NCBI RefSeq assembly: GCF_000018025.1
Contig: NC_009831.1
Span: 5,084,001 to 5,148,000, forward strand
Length of the DNA stretch: 64,000 nt
Direction: 5' to 3'
Source of the DNA: Shewanella sediminis HAW-EB3
Lineage (GTDB): Bacteria > Pseudomonadota > Gammaproteobacteria > Enterobacterales > Shewanellaceae
The notes below the pieces were generated by a model. The model did not search any database, was not told the DNA's origin, and saw only the letters and a list, made by a program, of their open reading frames with translations. Of this stretch, positions 9,198 to 16,882 are shown piece after piece. Numbering within the stretch: position 1 is the stretch's first letter; each line of letters opens with the position of its first letter. The position numbers were made by a program, and so were the translations under genes.

Positions 9198-9290
9198 TGG
9201 TCGGCCTGCATATATAAAGAGGGAGGATTCGAACCTCTGACCCTCTGGTCCGCTCTTGCTTCAAATCAGGATGCGCTACTGGGCTGCACT
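9198..9290 (-). pseudogene. Degenerate tRNA-Pro copy with enlarged anticodon loop, copy 4
   Basis: Shares 29 consecutive bases with the intact tRNA-Pro genes across the T-arm and variable region, then has about 11 extra bases in the anticodon loop before the D-arm. The acceptor strands do not pair. It is a sister of the copy at 8879-8980. Confidence 0.7.
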
Positions 9291-9364
9291 TTTTAAGGTA
9301 GTCAGCTGTTTTTATGAGATAAAACGAAAAAAGCCTCTTGATTTCTCAAGAGGCTTTTCGAAAA

Positions 9365-9415
9365 GTGGTCGGCCTGCTTTGATAAAGAGGGAGGATTCGA
9401 ACCTCTGACCCTTTT
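9365..9415 (-). pseudogene. T-arm-only tRNA-Pro fragment, copy 5
   Basis: T-arm of tRNA-Pro near 9390-9411 between the hairpins at 9326-9362 and 9440-9477; no other tRNA arm is present. Confidence 0.6.
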
Positions 9416-9439
9416 CACTAAATCCTCAAAGCCGGAAAC

Positions 9440-9477
9440 GAAAAAAGCCTCTTGATTTTTCAAGAGGCTTTTCGAAA
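9440..9477 (-). terminator. First terminator after the intact tRNA genes
   Basis: On the minus strand AAGCCTCTTG pairs with CAAGAGGCTT and is followed by a T-run. It starts 2 nt after the CCA end of the last intact tRNA-Pro. Five similar hairpins follow downstream, so some read-through must be common or the copies are redundant. Confidence 0.8.
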
Positions 9478-9478
9478 G

Positions 9479-9555
<77 letters not shown>

Positions 9556-9604
9556 TAATCTCTTGTCTTACTAATAACGAGATAATATCTCACTATTTTA
9601 AATG

Positions 9605-9681
<77 letters not shown>

Positions 9682-9729
9682 AGCTTTTTACTTTTAAAAC
9701 TTTTTACTTTTAAAGATAAGCAAATGAAA

Positions 9730-9806
9730 TGGGGTGACTGATGGGGCTCGAACCCACGACAACCGGAATCACAATCCGGGGCTCTACCAACTGAGCTACA
9801 ATCACC
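9730..9806 (-). tRNA. hisR: tRNA-His (anticodon GTG)
   Basis: A 77-nt gene including the extra 5' G(-1), which pairs with discriminator C73, the hallmark of tRNA-His. The anticodon loop holds GTG, the acceptor stem pairs with one G-T wobble, and CCA is encoded. No tRNA-Leu gene lies between it and tRNA-Pro (only 48 nt), unlike the E. coli operon. Confidence 0.97.
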
Positions 9807-9850
9807 ACTGATTTTCAACTTACCTTACTAACATGACGTCCTAATCAATC

Positions 9851-9927
9851 TGGTGCACCCAGAAGGATTCGAACCCTCGGCCTCACCCTCCGGAGGGGTG
9901 CGCTCTATCCAGCTGAGCTATGGGTGC
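9851..9927 (-). tRNA. argX: tRNA-Arg (anticodon CCG)
   Basis: A 77-nt gene with CCA encoded, acceptor GCACCCA/TGGGTGC and anticodon CCG in the loop CTCCGGA. It is the first gene of the minus-strand tRNA operon, matching argX of E. coli. Confidence 0.97.
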
Positions 9928-9947
9928 CTGCCTTGTTAGCGCCGCAT

Positions 9948-9976
9948 ATATTATGGATTATTCCCCCCTACGTCCA
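9948..9976 (-). promoter_or_regulatory. Promoter of the tRNA operon
   Basis: On the minus strand a -35 TGGACG (9971-9976) is followed after 17 bp by a -10 TAATAT (9948-9953). The -10 is followed by a GC-rich discriminator, GCGGCGC, typical of stringently controlled stable-RNA promoters. The first tRNA begins 20 nt past the -10. Confidence 0.6.
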
Positions 9977-10175
9977 CACCTTTAATGCTTTTTTTTTCTG
10001 TTTGCTCAAGTTTTAACTCAATTTCACCTATTTTCGAGAGTTTTTATCGGTTACGGTCAAAAAAATAGCACATCGCGTCAAATTTATGACTTGGCGCTGC
10101 TGCTTTTTTATGCTATCAATACTCGTTAGTCCAAATCCTGCTTCTAAAAAAACAAAATAGCGATTGGCGGAAAAC

Positions 10176-12803
10176 ATGTTTAGGGAAGAATCGACTCAAT
10201 ATTCGCAATACGAAGTTGGGCGCATGCAAAAAAGGATTGCGCGCCTAAAGACATTAGCTCTTAAATACAAAAGAGCTGAAGTGACTCAAAATATGCTGCT
10301 TGAGATCTCAAATCTTGCGGCTCAAGTCAATTCACCCGAAGAGTTCTACTCAGAGATCCACCGTTCCCTTAATCTCCTGCTTCATGCAGATAATTTCTTT
10401 GTCGCCTTACTCAACACAGACACCAATATCCTTGAAATTCCCTTCTTCCTGGATGAAAAAGATACTCATCCATACGAGTCCTATCCTAAAGAGGCACTAT
10501 CAGAGACCTTAGTCAGCGGAATTACCGGTTATGTTCTAAGAACTGGGGAATATCTGCTCTGTGATGAGTCAAAATTCAATGAACTGATAGAGAGCAAACA
10601 GATAGTCAGCCGCGGAGCTCCCAGCCATCATTGGCTCGGCGTTCCCATTAAGGTCAACAACTCGGTTGCCGGTGTCTTAGTCGTACAAAGTTACTCGTCT
10701 AATATCAATTTCACCGAAATGGATATTGAGCTGATGAACTTCGTCAGTCATCAGATATCTGGTGTCATGGAACGTCTGCAACACCAAGAGCAACTCGAAC
10801 AAGCGATAGTTCAACGAACCAAAGAACTCAGCGTCGCTTACGAAAAACTCAAGCAGGAGGTTTTTGAAAGGCGTCGCGCCGAACGACTGCAACAGTCGTT
10901 ATTTGAAATTGCAGATCTGGCAACCTCAAATATTGATAGTAAAGTGTTTTATTCTGAGCTTCACAGAGTCATCAGCCACCTTATACCCGCTAACAATTGC
11001 TATATTGCACTGCTCGATAAGCAGCTTTCTCATATTAATTTTCCATTTTACGTCAGCCAAGCCAGCTCTTGTTTACCCGACAGCCGAAAGGTATGTGATG
11101 GGCTTACAGAATATGTGATTAAAACCAGAAAACCTCTACTGCTGCACAACAGTGAACTAGAGGCTCTCATCGACTCTGGTGAGATCTATTCCAAAACCCC
11201 GGAGCTCAACTGCACAAAAGATATTTATCAATGGATTGGGATCCCTCTGTTTATTCATGGCCAGGTTCGAGGGGCGTTGACCATCTACAGCATAAGCATT
11301 TCTCAGAGTTATCAAGAAAAAGACCTGGAACTATTAACCTTTGTCTCTCAGCATATCGCAACGGCAATCGAACAAAAATTATCTGCTGAAACATTGAAAA
11401 ACAGCTACGAACAGTTAGAAGAAAAAGTCGTCGAGAGAACGCAAGCGCTCGCCATACTAAATCAAGACTTAGAGAATGAGATCGCTCAGAGGCGGAAAAT
11501 AGAGCTGCAATTAGTACACGATGCTAATCACGATACGCTAACAGGCCTCCCTAATCGCGCAATGTTTATGGAGCGACTCTCTCAAGCCGTAAAACACATT
11601 CGAAGACATGGACTAGACCGATTCGCCCTGCTATTTATCGATTTAGACAGGTTCAAGCTGATAAACGATACTCTGGGTCATCTCGAAGGCGATCGCTTCC
11701 TGATGGAAACCTCATCACGACTAAAACTCTGTATACGCGACAATGATACTCTTGGCAGGATTGGCGGAGATGAGTTTGTAATCCTACTCGACAGCATCAA
11801 TGGAACCGACGATGCCGAAGAGGTGGCAGAGCGTGTGCTAACCGAACTATCACGCCCCTACAAACTCGCCAATCAACATTTTATTTCCGGAGCAAGTATT
11901 GGTATCGCTTTTAGTCATAATCATAAGTCGGATACCAGCGAGTCCCTGTTGCGAGACGCCGACGCGGCCATGTATCAGGCCAAAACGAATGGTAAGGGTT
12001 GCTATGTCATATACGATGACAAGTCTCACAAACTGCTCAACCAAGATGTAAAACTGGAGCTTGAATTACAAAATGCACTCTCTAATCATGAGCTGCTTCT
12101 GAGTTACCTGCCGATTCAAAACCTTAGATCAGAGACTACGATGGCATTGGAGCCACGACTCTATTGGAACCACCCAAGACTTGGGAAAATCAAACAGGCT
12201 CATCTGAATAATATTGCCGAACATTGCGGGCTCACAACCGAACTCGATATCTACCTGCTTCAGAGGCTAAATAGCGATTACCAGGCACTGCAAAAACACT
12301 CACTCAGTCTGTTACCCCTGCATATCAATATATCCGGAAAACACCTGAAGCATAAACATGCGGTGAGACAACTCAAAAATGCGCTCAAGCAGAGCCGCTT
12401 CAAGGCTGAGCAGCTATGGTTATTCTTCGATGAACAAGGCTTTATTCTCGATACCGATAACCATATCAATGCCTTTGAAATATTGACAAGTCTGAATGTT
12501 AATCTTGGCCTCATGGCCTATGGAAGCGCTCACAGCGCCTTAAGCAGCCTCACCTTCCTGCCGCTACAAGGCCTTAAGCTCGATCCCAGCTATGCCAATC
12601 AGCTTGAAAGCAAACAGCATATAAAGTTATTAAAGGCTCACTTCCTGACGGCTCAAGCATTAGAGCTTACGGTCTTTGTCGATGGAATTGGTACAACACA
12701 ACAAAGTGAGGCTCTGCAGGAGATAGGTTTCACTCTGGGACAAGGGCAGGCACTGGGGAAAGTGTTACGGCTGACGACAATATCGGATCTGTTTTGCGCT
12801 TAG
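10176..12803 (+). CDS. GAF-GAF-GGDEF-EAL protein, probable diguanylate cyclase with degenerate EAL
   Basis: A soluble protein of 875 residues from the ATG at 10176; a TTG 12 nt earlier is an alternative, but GGCGGA fits the ATG better. Two GAF-type sensor domains (about 40-190 and 255-385), each followed by a coiled coil, precede a GGDEF domain with an intact GGDEF (near 530) and an I-site RDND five residues before it, so it should make c-di-GMP and be product-inhibited. The C-terminal EAL domain has lost the signature (MALEPRLYW in place of an EALLRW type) and the DDFG motif, so phosphodiesterase activity is unlikely. It stands alone. The GAF ligand is not evident. The 236 nt upstream contain only the tRNA promoter. 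Confidence 0.85.
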   Translation: MFREESTQYSQYEVGRMQKRIARLKTLALKYKRAEVTQNMLLEISNLAAQVNSPEEFYSEIHRSLNLLLHADNFFVALLNTDTNILEIPFFLDEKDTHPYESYPKEALSETLVSGITGYVLRTGEYLLCDESKFNELIESKQIVSRGAPSHHWLGVPIKVNNSVAGVLVVQSYSSNINFTEMDIELMNFVSHQISGVMERLQHQEQLEQAIVQRTKELSVAYEKLKQEVFERRRAERLQQSLFEIADLATSNIDSKVFYSELHRVISHLIPANNCYIALLDKQLSHINFPFYVSQASSCLPDSRKVCDGLTEYVIKTRKPLLLHNSELEALIDSGEIYSKTPELNCTKDIYQWIGIPLFIHGQVRGALTIYSISISQSYQEKDLELLTFVSQHIATAIEQKLSAETLKNSYEQLEEKVVERTQALAILNQDLENEIAQRRKIELQLVHDANHDTLTGLPNRAMFMERLSQAVKHIRRHGLDRFALLFIDLDRFKLINDTLGHLEGDRFLMETSSRLKLCIRDNDTLGRIGGDEFVILLDSINGTDDAEEVAERVLTELSRPYKLANQHFISGASIGIAFSHNHKSDTSESLLRDADAAMYQAKTNGKGCYVIYDDKSHKLLNQDVKLELELQNALSNHELLLSYLPIQNLRSETTMALEPRLYWNHPRLGKIKQAHLNNIAEHCGLTTELDIYLLQRLNSDYQALQKHSLSLLPLHINISGKHLKHKHAVRQLKNALKQSRFKAEQLWLFFDEQGFILDTDNHINAFEILTSLNVNLGLMAYGSAHSALSSLTFLPLQGLKLDPSYANQLESKQHIKLLKAHFLTAQALELTVFVDGIGTTQQSEALQEIGFTLGQGQALGKVLRLTTISDLFCA

Positions 12804-12830
12804 CGTTATGCCTTATGCGCAGACCAGCTA

Positions 12831-12868
12831 GATACCTACAGCACCGCAATGACGGTACAATAGGTATC
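12831..12868. terminator. Hairpin between convergent genes
   Basis: GATACCTA (12831-12838) and TAGGTATC (12861-12868) enclose a further imperfect stem (GCACCG/CGGTAC). It lies between the convergent GGDEF gene and rep. There is no clear T-run, so a terminator role is only likely. Confidence 0.35.
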
Positions 12869-12879
12869 AATTAACCCTG

Positions 12880-14892
12880 CTACTTTTTAAACATATCTCT
12901 TAAGTTGGCAATATTAGATTTACCAACTTGCTGACGCTGTTGTTCGCTCTGAGGTTGCTTACGGTTTTCCCAAACAAGGTCATCTTGCGGCAGCTCCATC
13001 AAGAAACGGCTCGGTTCACAGCGCATAGTTTCACCAAACTGGCGACGCTCACGGCACAGAACAAACCAGAGTTCTTTCTGAGCTCGGGTGATCCCCACGT
13101 AGGCGAGGCGACGCTCCTCTTCCACATTGTCTTCATCGATACTGCTCTGGTGAGGCAGGATCCGCTCTTCGGTGCCGACCATAAACACGTAGGGGAACTC
13201 CAGCCCTTTAGAGGCATGCAGCGTCATCAGCTGAACCTGATCACCGCTCTCATCTTCACTATTACGCTCCATCATATCCCTGAGCGTTAAACGCGTGACG
13301 ACTTCAGGCAAAGTCATCCCTTCATCCAACTCATCACCCTCAAGCATCTCAGTGACCCAGCGGTATAACTCGGAGATGTTCTTCATTCGCATCTCAGCAG
13401 CTTTGGCACTTGTGCTGGTCTCATAGAGGTAATCTTCGTAATTGATATTACGAATTAGGTGCTTAACCGCATCCACCGGATCACCGCGCGTCGCTTTTTC
13501 ACCTGTGTCGATAACGAACTGACCAAACTTATACAAGGACGCCATCGCGGCCGGAGGTAGATGATGGTTTAACTCGGCTTCGAAGATAGCTTCAAACATA
13601 GAGATATGACGCTCGTTAGCATAGTTCCCTAAACGCTCAAGTGTCGATGGGCCAATCCCCCGCTTAGGCAGATTAACCACACGTAGAAACGCATTATCAT
13701 CATCCGGATTCACCACCAACCTGAGATAGGCCATGATATCTTTAATTTCAGCCCTGCCGAAGAATGAGGTCCCGCCACTGAGTTTGTAGGGGATCCGGTT
13801 GGTCATCAATGCTCGCTCAAGCAAACGCGATTGATGGTTTCCACGGTAGAGAATGGCGTAATCGCCGTATTGAGTCCTGCCAACAAATTTATGACGGACC
13901 ATCTCTGCGATAACACGCTCCGCCTCCTGCTCCTCATTCGCTGCGATCAATACTCTCAATGGCTCACCGTAGGCAAGCTCACTAAACAGCGCCTTATCGT
14001 AGACATGGGGGTTGTTAGCGATAAGTATGTTGGCGGCTCTTAAAATACACTGGCTCGAGCGATAGTTTTGCTCGAGTTTTATCAACTTAAGCTTGGGGAA
14101 GTCTGTACCCAACAAGACCAGGTTTTGCGGCTTAGCGCCACGCCAGGAGTAGATAGATTGATCATCATCTCCTACCACGGTAAATCTGGCACGCGTTCCA
14201 ACTAACAACTTAACGAGTTCATACTGACTGGTATTGGTATCTTGATACTCATCCACAAGCATGTATTGAATACGCTTCTGCCAGCGTTCCCTCACCTCTT
14301 GATTGTGTCTTAACAATAAGGTGGGTAGCAGAATAAGATCATCAAAATCCAGCGCGTTATACGCCTTCATATGTTTAGCATAACGTTGGTATAGGCCGGC
14401 AAAAAGCTGTGATTGCTCATCTTTGGCAATCTTCAGTGCCTGATCGGGAACAACCAGATCCCCTTTCCAGTTAGAGATCGCCGTCATCAGCATCTTGAGC
14501 AGGTCTTTATCACCATCGAACTCATCTTCGGTGAGCTCTTTTAGCAGCGCAAGAGAGTCTTGATCATCGAATAGAGAAAACCCAGGTTTTAAGCCAACAA
14601 CCTTATGTTCACGTTTGATGATCTCCAAACCAAGTGTATGGAATGTGGATATCCATAAACCTCGGGCCTCTTTACGCCCCATAGACTGAGCGACACGCTC
14701 TTTCATCTCTCGTGCCGCTTTATTGGTAAAAGTCACCGCCGCTATCGTCCGGGCCTGATAACCACACTTTTGCACTAAATAGGCGATCTTATTAATGATC
14801 ACCCTGGTTTTACCACTGCCAGCACCAGCCAGCACTAAGCAAGGGCCGGTAACATAGTGCACCGCATCATTTTGTCCGGGGTTTAGCTTCAT
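12880..14892 (-). CDS. rep: ATP-dependent DNA helicase Rep (UvrD/Rep superfamily 1)
   Basis: A 670-residue 3'-5' helicase, within a few residues of E. coli Rep. The start [11 protein letters not shown] and the Walker A AGAGSGKT near 22-29 are typical. Further motifs are FTNKAAREM (motif Ia), DEYQDTN (motif II), [13 protein letters not shown] (motif III), LEQNYRSS (motif IV), [10 protein letters not shown] (motif V) and [10 protein letters not shown] (motif VI). The protein helps replication forks past bound proteins. The gene stands alone on the minus strand, convergent with the GGDEF gene. Confidence 0.95.
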   Translation of the reverse strand: MKLNPGQNDAVHYVTGPCLVLAGAGSGKTRVIINKIAYLVQKCGYQARTIAAVTFTNKAAREMKERVAQSMGRKEARGLWISTFHTLGLEIIKREHKVVGLKPGFSLFDDQDSLALLKELTEDEFDGDKDLLKMLMTAISNWKGDLVVPDQALKIAKDEQSQLFAGLYQRYAKHMKAYNALDFDDLILLPTLLLRHNQEVRERWQKRIQYMLVDEYQDTNTSQYELVKLLVGTRARFTVVGDDDQSIYSWRGAKPQNLVLLGTDFPKLKLIKLEQNYRSSQCILRAANILIANNPHVYDKALFSELAYGEPLRVLIAANEEQEAERVIAEMVRHKFVGRTQYGDYAILYRGNHQSRLLERALMTNRIPYKLSGGTSFFGRAEIKDIMAYLRLVVNPDDDNAFLRVVNLPKRGIGPSTLERLGNYANERHISMFEAIFEAELNHHLPPAAMASLYKFGQFVIDTGEKATRGDPVDAVKHLIRNINYEDYLYETSTSAKAAEMRMKNISELYRWVTEMLEGDELDEGMTLPEVVTRLTLRDMMERNSEDESGDQVQLMTLHASKGLEFPYVFMVGTEERILPHQSSIDEDNVEEERRLAYVGITRAQKELWFVLCRERRQFGETMRCEPSRFLMELPQDDLVWENRKQPQSEQQRQQVGKSNIANLRDMFKK

Positions 14893-15083
14893 CTTTTAAC
14901 TTTTACCAACAAACTAAGAAATATTTTGGGAACCGAGAATCATACCAGAAATTAGTCAGGGCCTTCTGTTTTTATCCAAAACAAACGTCGTGAAAACTAA
15001 TTAAATCGCTAAGTGTCTACTACACTGAGTTAAGTTTGACCCGTCCGTCTCTCAACTTTTCATCCGTCAGCCTGAATCGATAA

Positions 15084-15112
15084 TTGCGATATTTGTGTCA
15101 GTGACATAGAAT
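15084..15112 (+). promoter_or_regulatory. Promoter of the TetR/RND efflux operon
   Basis: -35 TTGCGA (15084-15089), a 17-bp spacer and -10 TAGAAT (15107-15112), immediately upstream of a perfect palindrome. Confidence 0.65.
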
Positions 15113-15114
15113 AG

Positions 15115-15132
15115 TGAATGAACGTTCATTCA
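15115..15132 (+). promoter_or_regulatory. 18-bp palindromic TetR operator
   Basis: TGAATGAACGTTCATTCA is a perfect palindrome starting 2 nt after the -10 box, so it covers the expected transcription start. Its sequence is of the type bound by AcrR/TtgR-like TetR repressors. The next gene encodes a TetR protein, so autorepression of the whole efflux operon is expected. Confidence 0.8.
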
Positions 15133-15158
15133 GAGCATCCACTCCTATGAAAGGTACT

Positions 15159-15755
15159 ATGGATAACAAACGCGAACTTATATTTAAAGCCACCGAGAAG
15201 ATCATTGCCACCAAAGGGCTACAAGGTCTCTCGATGCAGCAGATAGCTCAGGAAGCTGGTGTTGCTGCAGGTACGATTTACCGCTATTTCACAGATAAGG
15301 AGGAGCTGATCTCTGAGCTCCGCAAAGATGTGTTACGTGTAGTGGCGAGCCATATTCTCGAAAATTGTGAAGAGGGTACGCTCGAACAGAGGTTCAAACG
15401 TGTCTGGTTCAACATTGTCGATTTTGGACGCCAAAGAACGCATGCGAACCTAAGTTATGAGCAATATATCCACCTTCCTGGCATAGACACCGGCCCGCAT
15501 CAAGCTTTCGAAAGAAGCACCTTTGAAGGGCTACACCACATTTTCACAGAGGGAAGAGATGCCGGGGTATTTCATAACTTGCAAGATAAAACCCTGTTTG
15601 CCACCTCTTTAGAACCGGCTATCGCGCTAGGAAGAAGCATCCGTCGCGGCCAGATGCAATACGATAAAACTGAACTAGAATTTGTCTGCAACCTTTGCTG
15701 GCAATCCATACTTACACCATCAAACACTACTCAAAAGGAGCAATCAGGCAGATGA
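15159..15755 (+). CDS. TetR-family repressor of the adjacent RND efflux operon
   Basis: 198 residues from the ATG at 15159, preceded by AAAGG. The frame extends back to a GTG at 15114, but that would run through the operator; the in-frame ATG at 15147 is also possible. The N-terminus has the TetR helix-turn-helix (IFKATEKIIATKGLQ, then IAQEAGVAAGTIYRYF), and the C-terminal ligand domain is of the AcrR type. The last codons overlap the adaptor gene (ATGA), so repressor and pump are one transcription unit. Confidence 0.88.
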   Translation: MDNKRELIFKATEKIIATKGLQGLSMQQIAQEAGVAAGTIYRYFTDKEELISELRKDVLRVVASHILENCEEGTLEQRFKRVWFNIVDFGRQRTHANLSYEQYIHLPGIDTGPHQAFERSTFEGLHHIFTEGRDAGVFHNLQDKTLFATSLEPAIALGRSIRRGQMQYDKTELEFVCNLCWQSILTPSNTTQKEQSGR

Positions 15756-16870
15756 AGAAATGGACCCTGATTATGCTGATCATCGCATTACTGGCCTTTG
15801 GCTCGGTAATAGGTTTTAACATCATGGTTAAAGGTAAAATTGCCGATGCCATTGCCAATATGCCTGAGCCTGAATCACCAGTGACCACCATGACACTGAT
15901 CACTGAGAGCTGGCAGCCCACCATAGATGCAATCGGTTTTGTAGAACCAAACCAAGGTGTCACGATTGCCAATGAACTGTCGGGTGTCGTCTCTGAGATA
16001 AACTTTGAGAATGGTAGCACCATAAGTAAGGGCCACAGCCTGATTGTGCTCGACTCCAAGGTCGAAAAAGCCAACTTGAAGGGCAAGATGGTTCAATTAC
16101 CTGCCGCCGAAGCCGATTTCAAACGACTCACACGCCTCTACAAGCAAAAGTCGGTATCTAAGCAAGACTTAGATAATAGTGAATCAAAATATCTGGCCCT
16201 GAAAGCCGATATCGAAAGCTTAACGGCCACCATAGATCGCAGGGAGATCGATGCACCTTTCGATGGTTTAGTCGGAATTCGCAGCGTTAACTTGGGTGAG
16301 TATCTGCAGGCTGGTACCGATATCGTTCGTCTCGAAGATATCAGCACCATGAAGATACGTTTTACCGTGCCACAAACCCAGCTACCACGGATCTCAACCG
16401 GACAGACCATCCACGTCTTCGTCGATGCCTATCCAGAGCAGCCATTTGAAGGAAAAATATCAGCCATTGAACCTGCCGTTTTCTATCAGAGTGGTCTAAT
16501 TCAAATTCAGGCAACCATTCCAAATATCGATGCAAAGCTGCGTAGCGGTATGTTTGCAAGAGTGGAAGTGCTACTGCCAGAGATGACCAATCAGTTTGTA
16601 CTGCCTCAAACCGCCATTAACTTCACTCTCTACGGCAACTCTATCTACATCCTTAACGAAGTTTCTGAAGATGGAGAAACCGTAAAACGTGTTAAACAGA
16701 TAAATGTGGAAGTGCTTGAGCGTAACGGAAATAACGCCTTAGTCACAGGTGAACTGAAAGCCAACGATCAGATAGTGACCTCAGGGCAAATTCGATTAAG
16801 TAACAACAGCAAAGTCAAAGTGACCGAGGATAAAGCATTAACTCCTCCAGCCACTATGCCACAACTATAA
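15752..16870 (+). CDS. RND efflux periplasmic adaptor (HlyD/AcrA family)
   Basis: 372 residues from the ATG that overlaps the TetR stop codon. An N-terminal membrane anchor (about 4-24) is followed by a split biotinyl-lipoyl domain (GVTIANELSGVVSEI and IDAPFDGLVGIRSV), a short helical hairpin and beta-barrel domains. It should connect the RND pump encoded 12 nt downstream to an outer-membrane channel. No TolC-like gene is next to it, so a shared channel is probably used. Confidence 0.9.
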   Translation: MKKWTLIMLIIALLAFGSVIGFNIMVKGKIADAIANMPEPESPVTTMTLITESWQPTIDAIGFVEPNQGVTIANELSGVVSEINFENGSTISKGHSLIVLDSKVEKANLKGKMVQLPAAEADFKRLTRLYKQKSVSKQDLDNSESKYLALKADIESLTATIDRREIDAPFDGLVGIRSVNLGEYLQAGTDIVRLEDISTMKIRFTVPQTQLPRISTGQTIHVFVDAYPEQPFEGKISAIEPAVFYQSGLIQIQATIPNIDAKLRSGMFARVEVLLPEMTNQFVLPQTAINFTLYGNSIYILNEVSEDGETVKRVKQINVEVLERNGNNALVTGELKANDQIVTSGQIRLSNNSKVKVTEDKALTPPATMPQL

Positions 16871-16882
16871 CAGGAGCTGGCA

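Larger units (their letters stand above)
8724..9477 (-). repeat. Tail array of tRNA-Pro fragments and terminator hairpins downstream of the tRNA operon
   Basis: Six terminator-like hairpins (near 8724-8757, 8837-8870, 9044-9082, 9159-9194, 9326-9362 and 9440-9477, each oriented for minus-strand transcription) alternate with five segments carrying the tRNA-Pro T-arm GAGGATTCGAACCTCTGACC (+ strand). Short T-arm-only segments alternate with longer tRNA-Pro-like segments, so the larger repeat is [terminator, T-arm, terminator, pseudo-tRNA], with steps of about 281 and 320 bp. It resembles in plan the repeats that follow tyrT in E. coli (rtT), which also carry a tRNA 3'-end fragment. Confidence 0.85.

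Noticed and set aside
8675..9211. Two small reading frames on the minus strand with similar peptides (rich in KAFF, FESS and SGFE)
   Set aside because: They run through the tRNA-fragment/terminator array and resemble one another only because the DNA repeats. No ribosome sites.
8879..9290. Extra functional tRNA-Pro genes or intron-containing tRNAs
   Set aside because: The acceptor strands do not pair and the anticodon loop insert has no intron-like structure.
8724..9477. CRISPR array
   Set aside because: The repeated units are tRNA-Pro pieces and terminators of unequal size, spacers are themselves repeated, and no cas genes are near.
15114..15158. Upstream GTG start for the TetR gene
   Set aside because: It would translate through the palindromic operator at the transcription start; the ATG at 15159 has a ribosome site.
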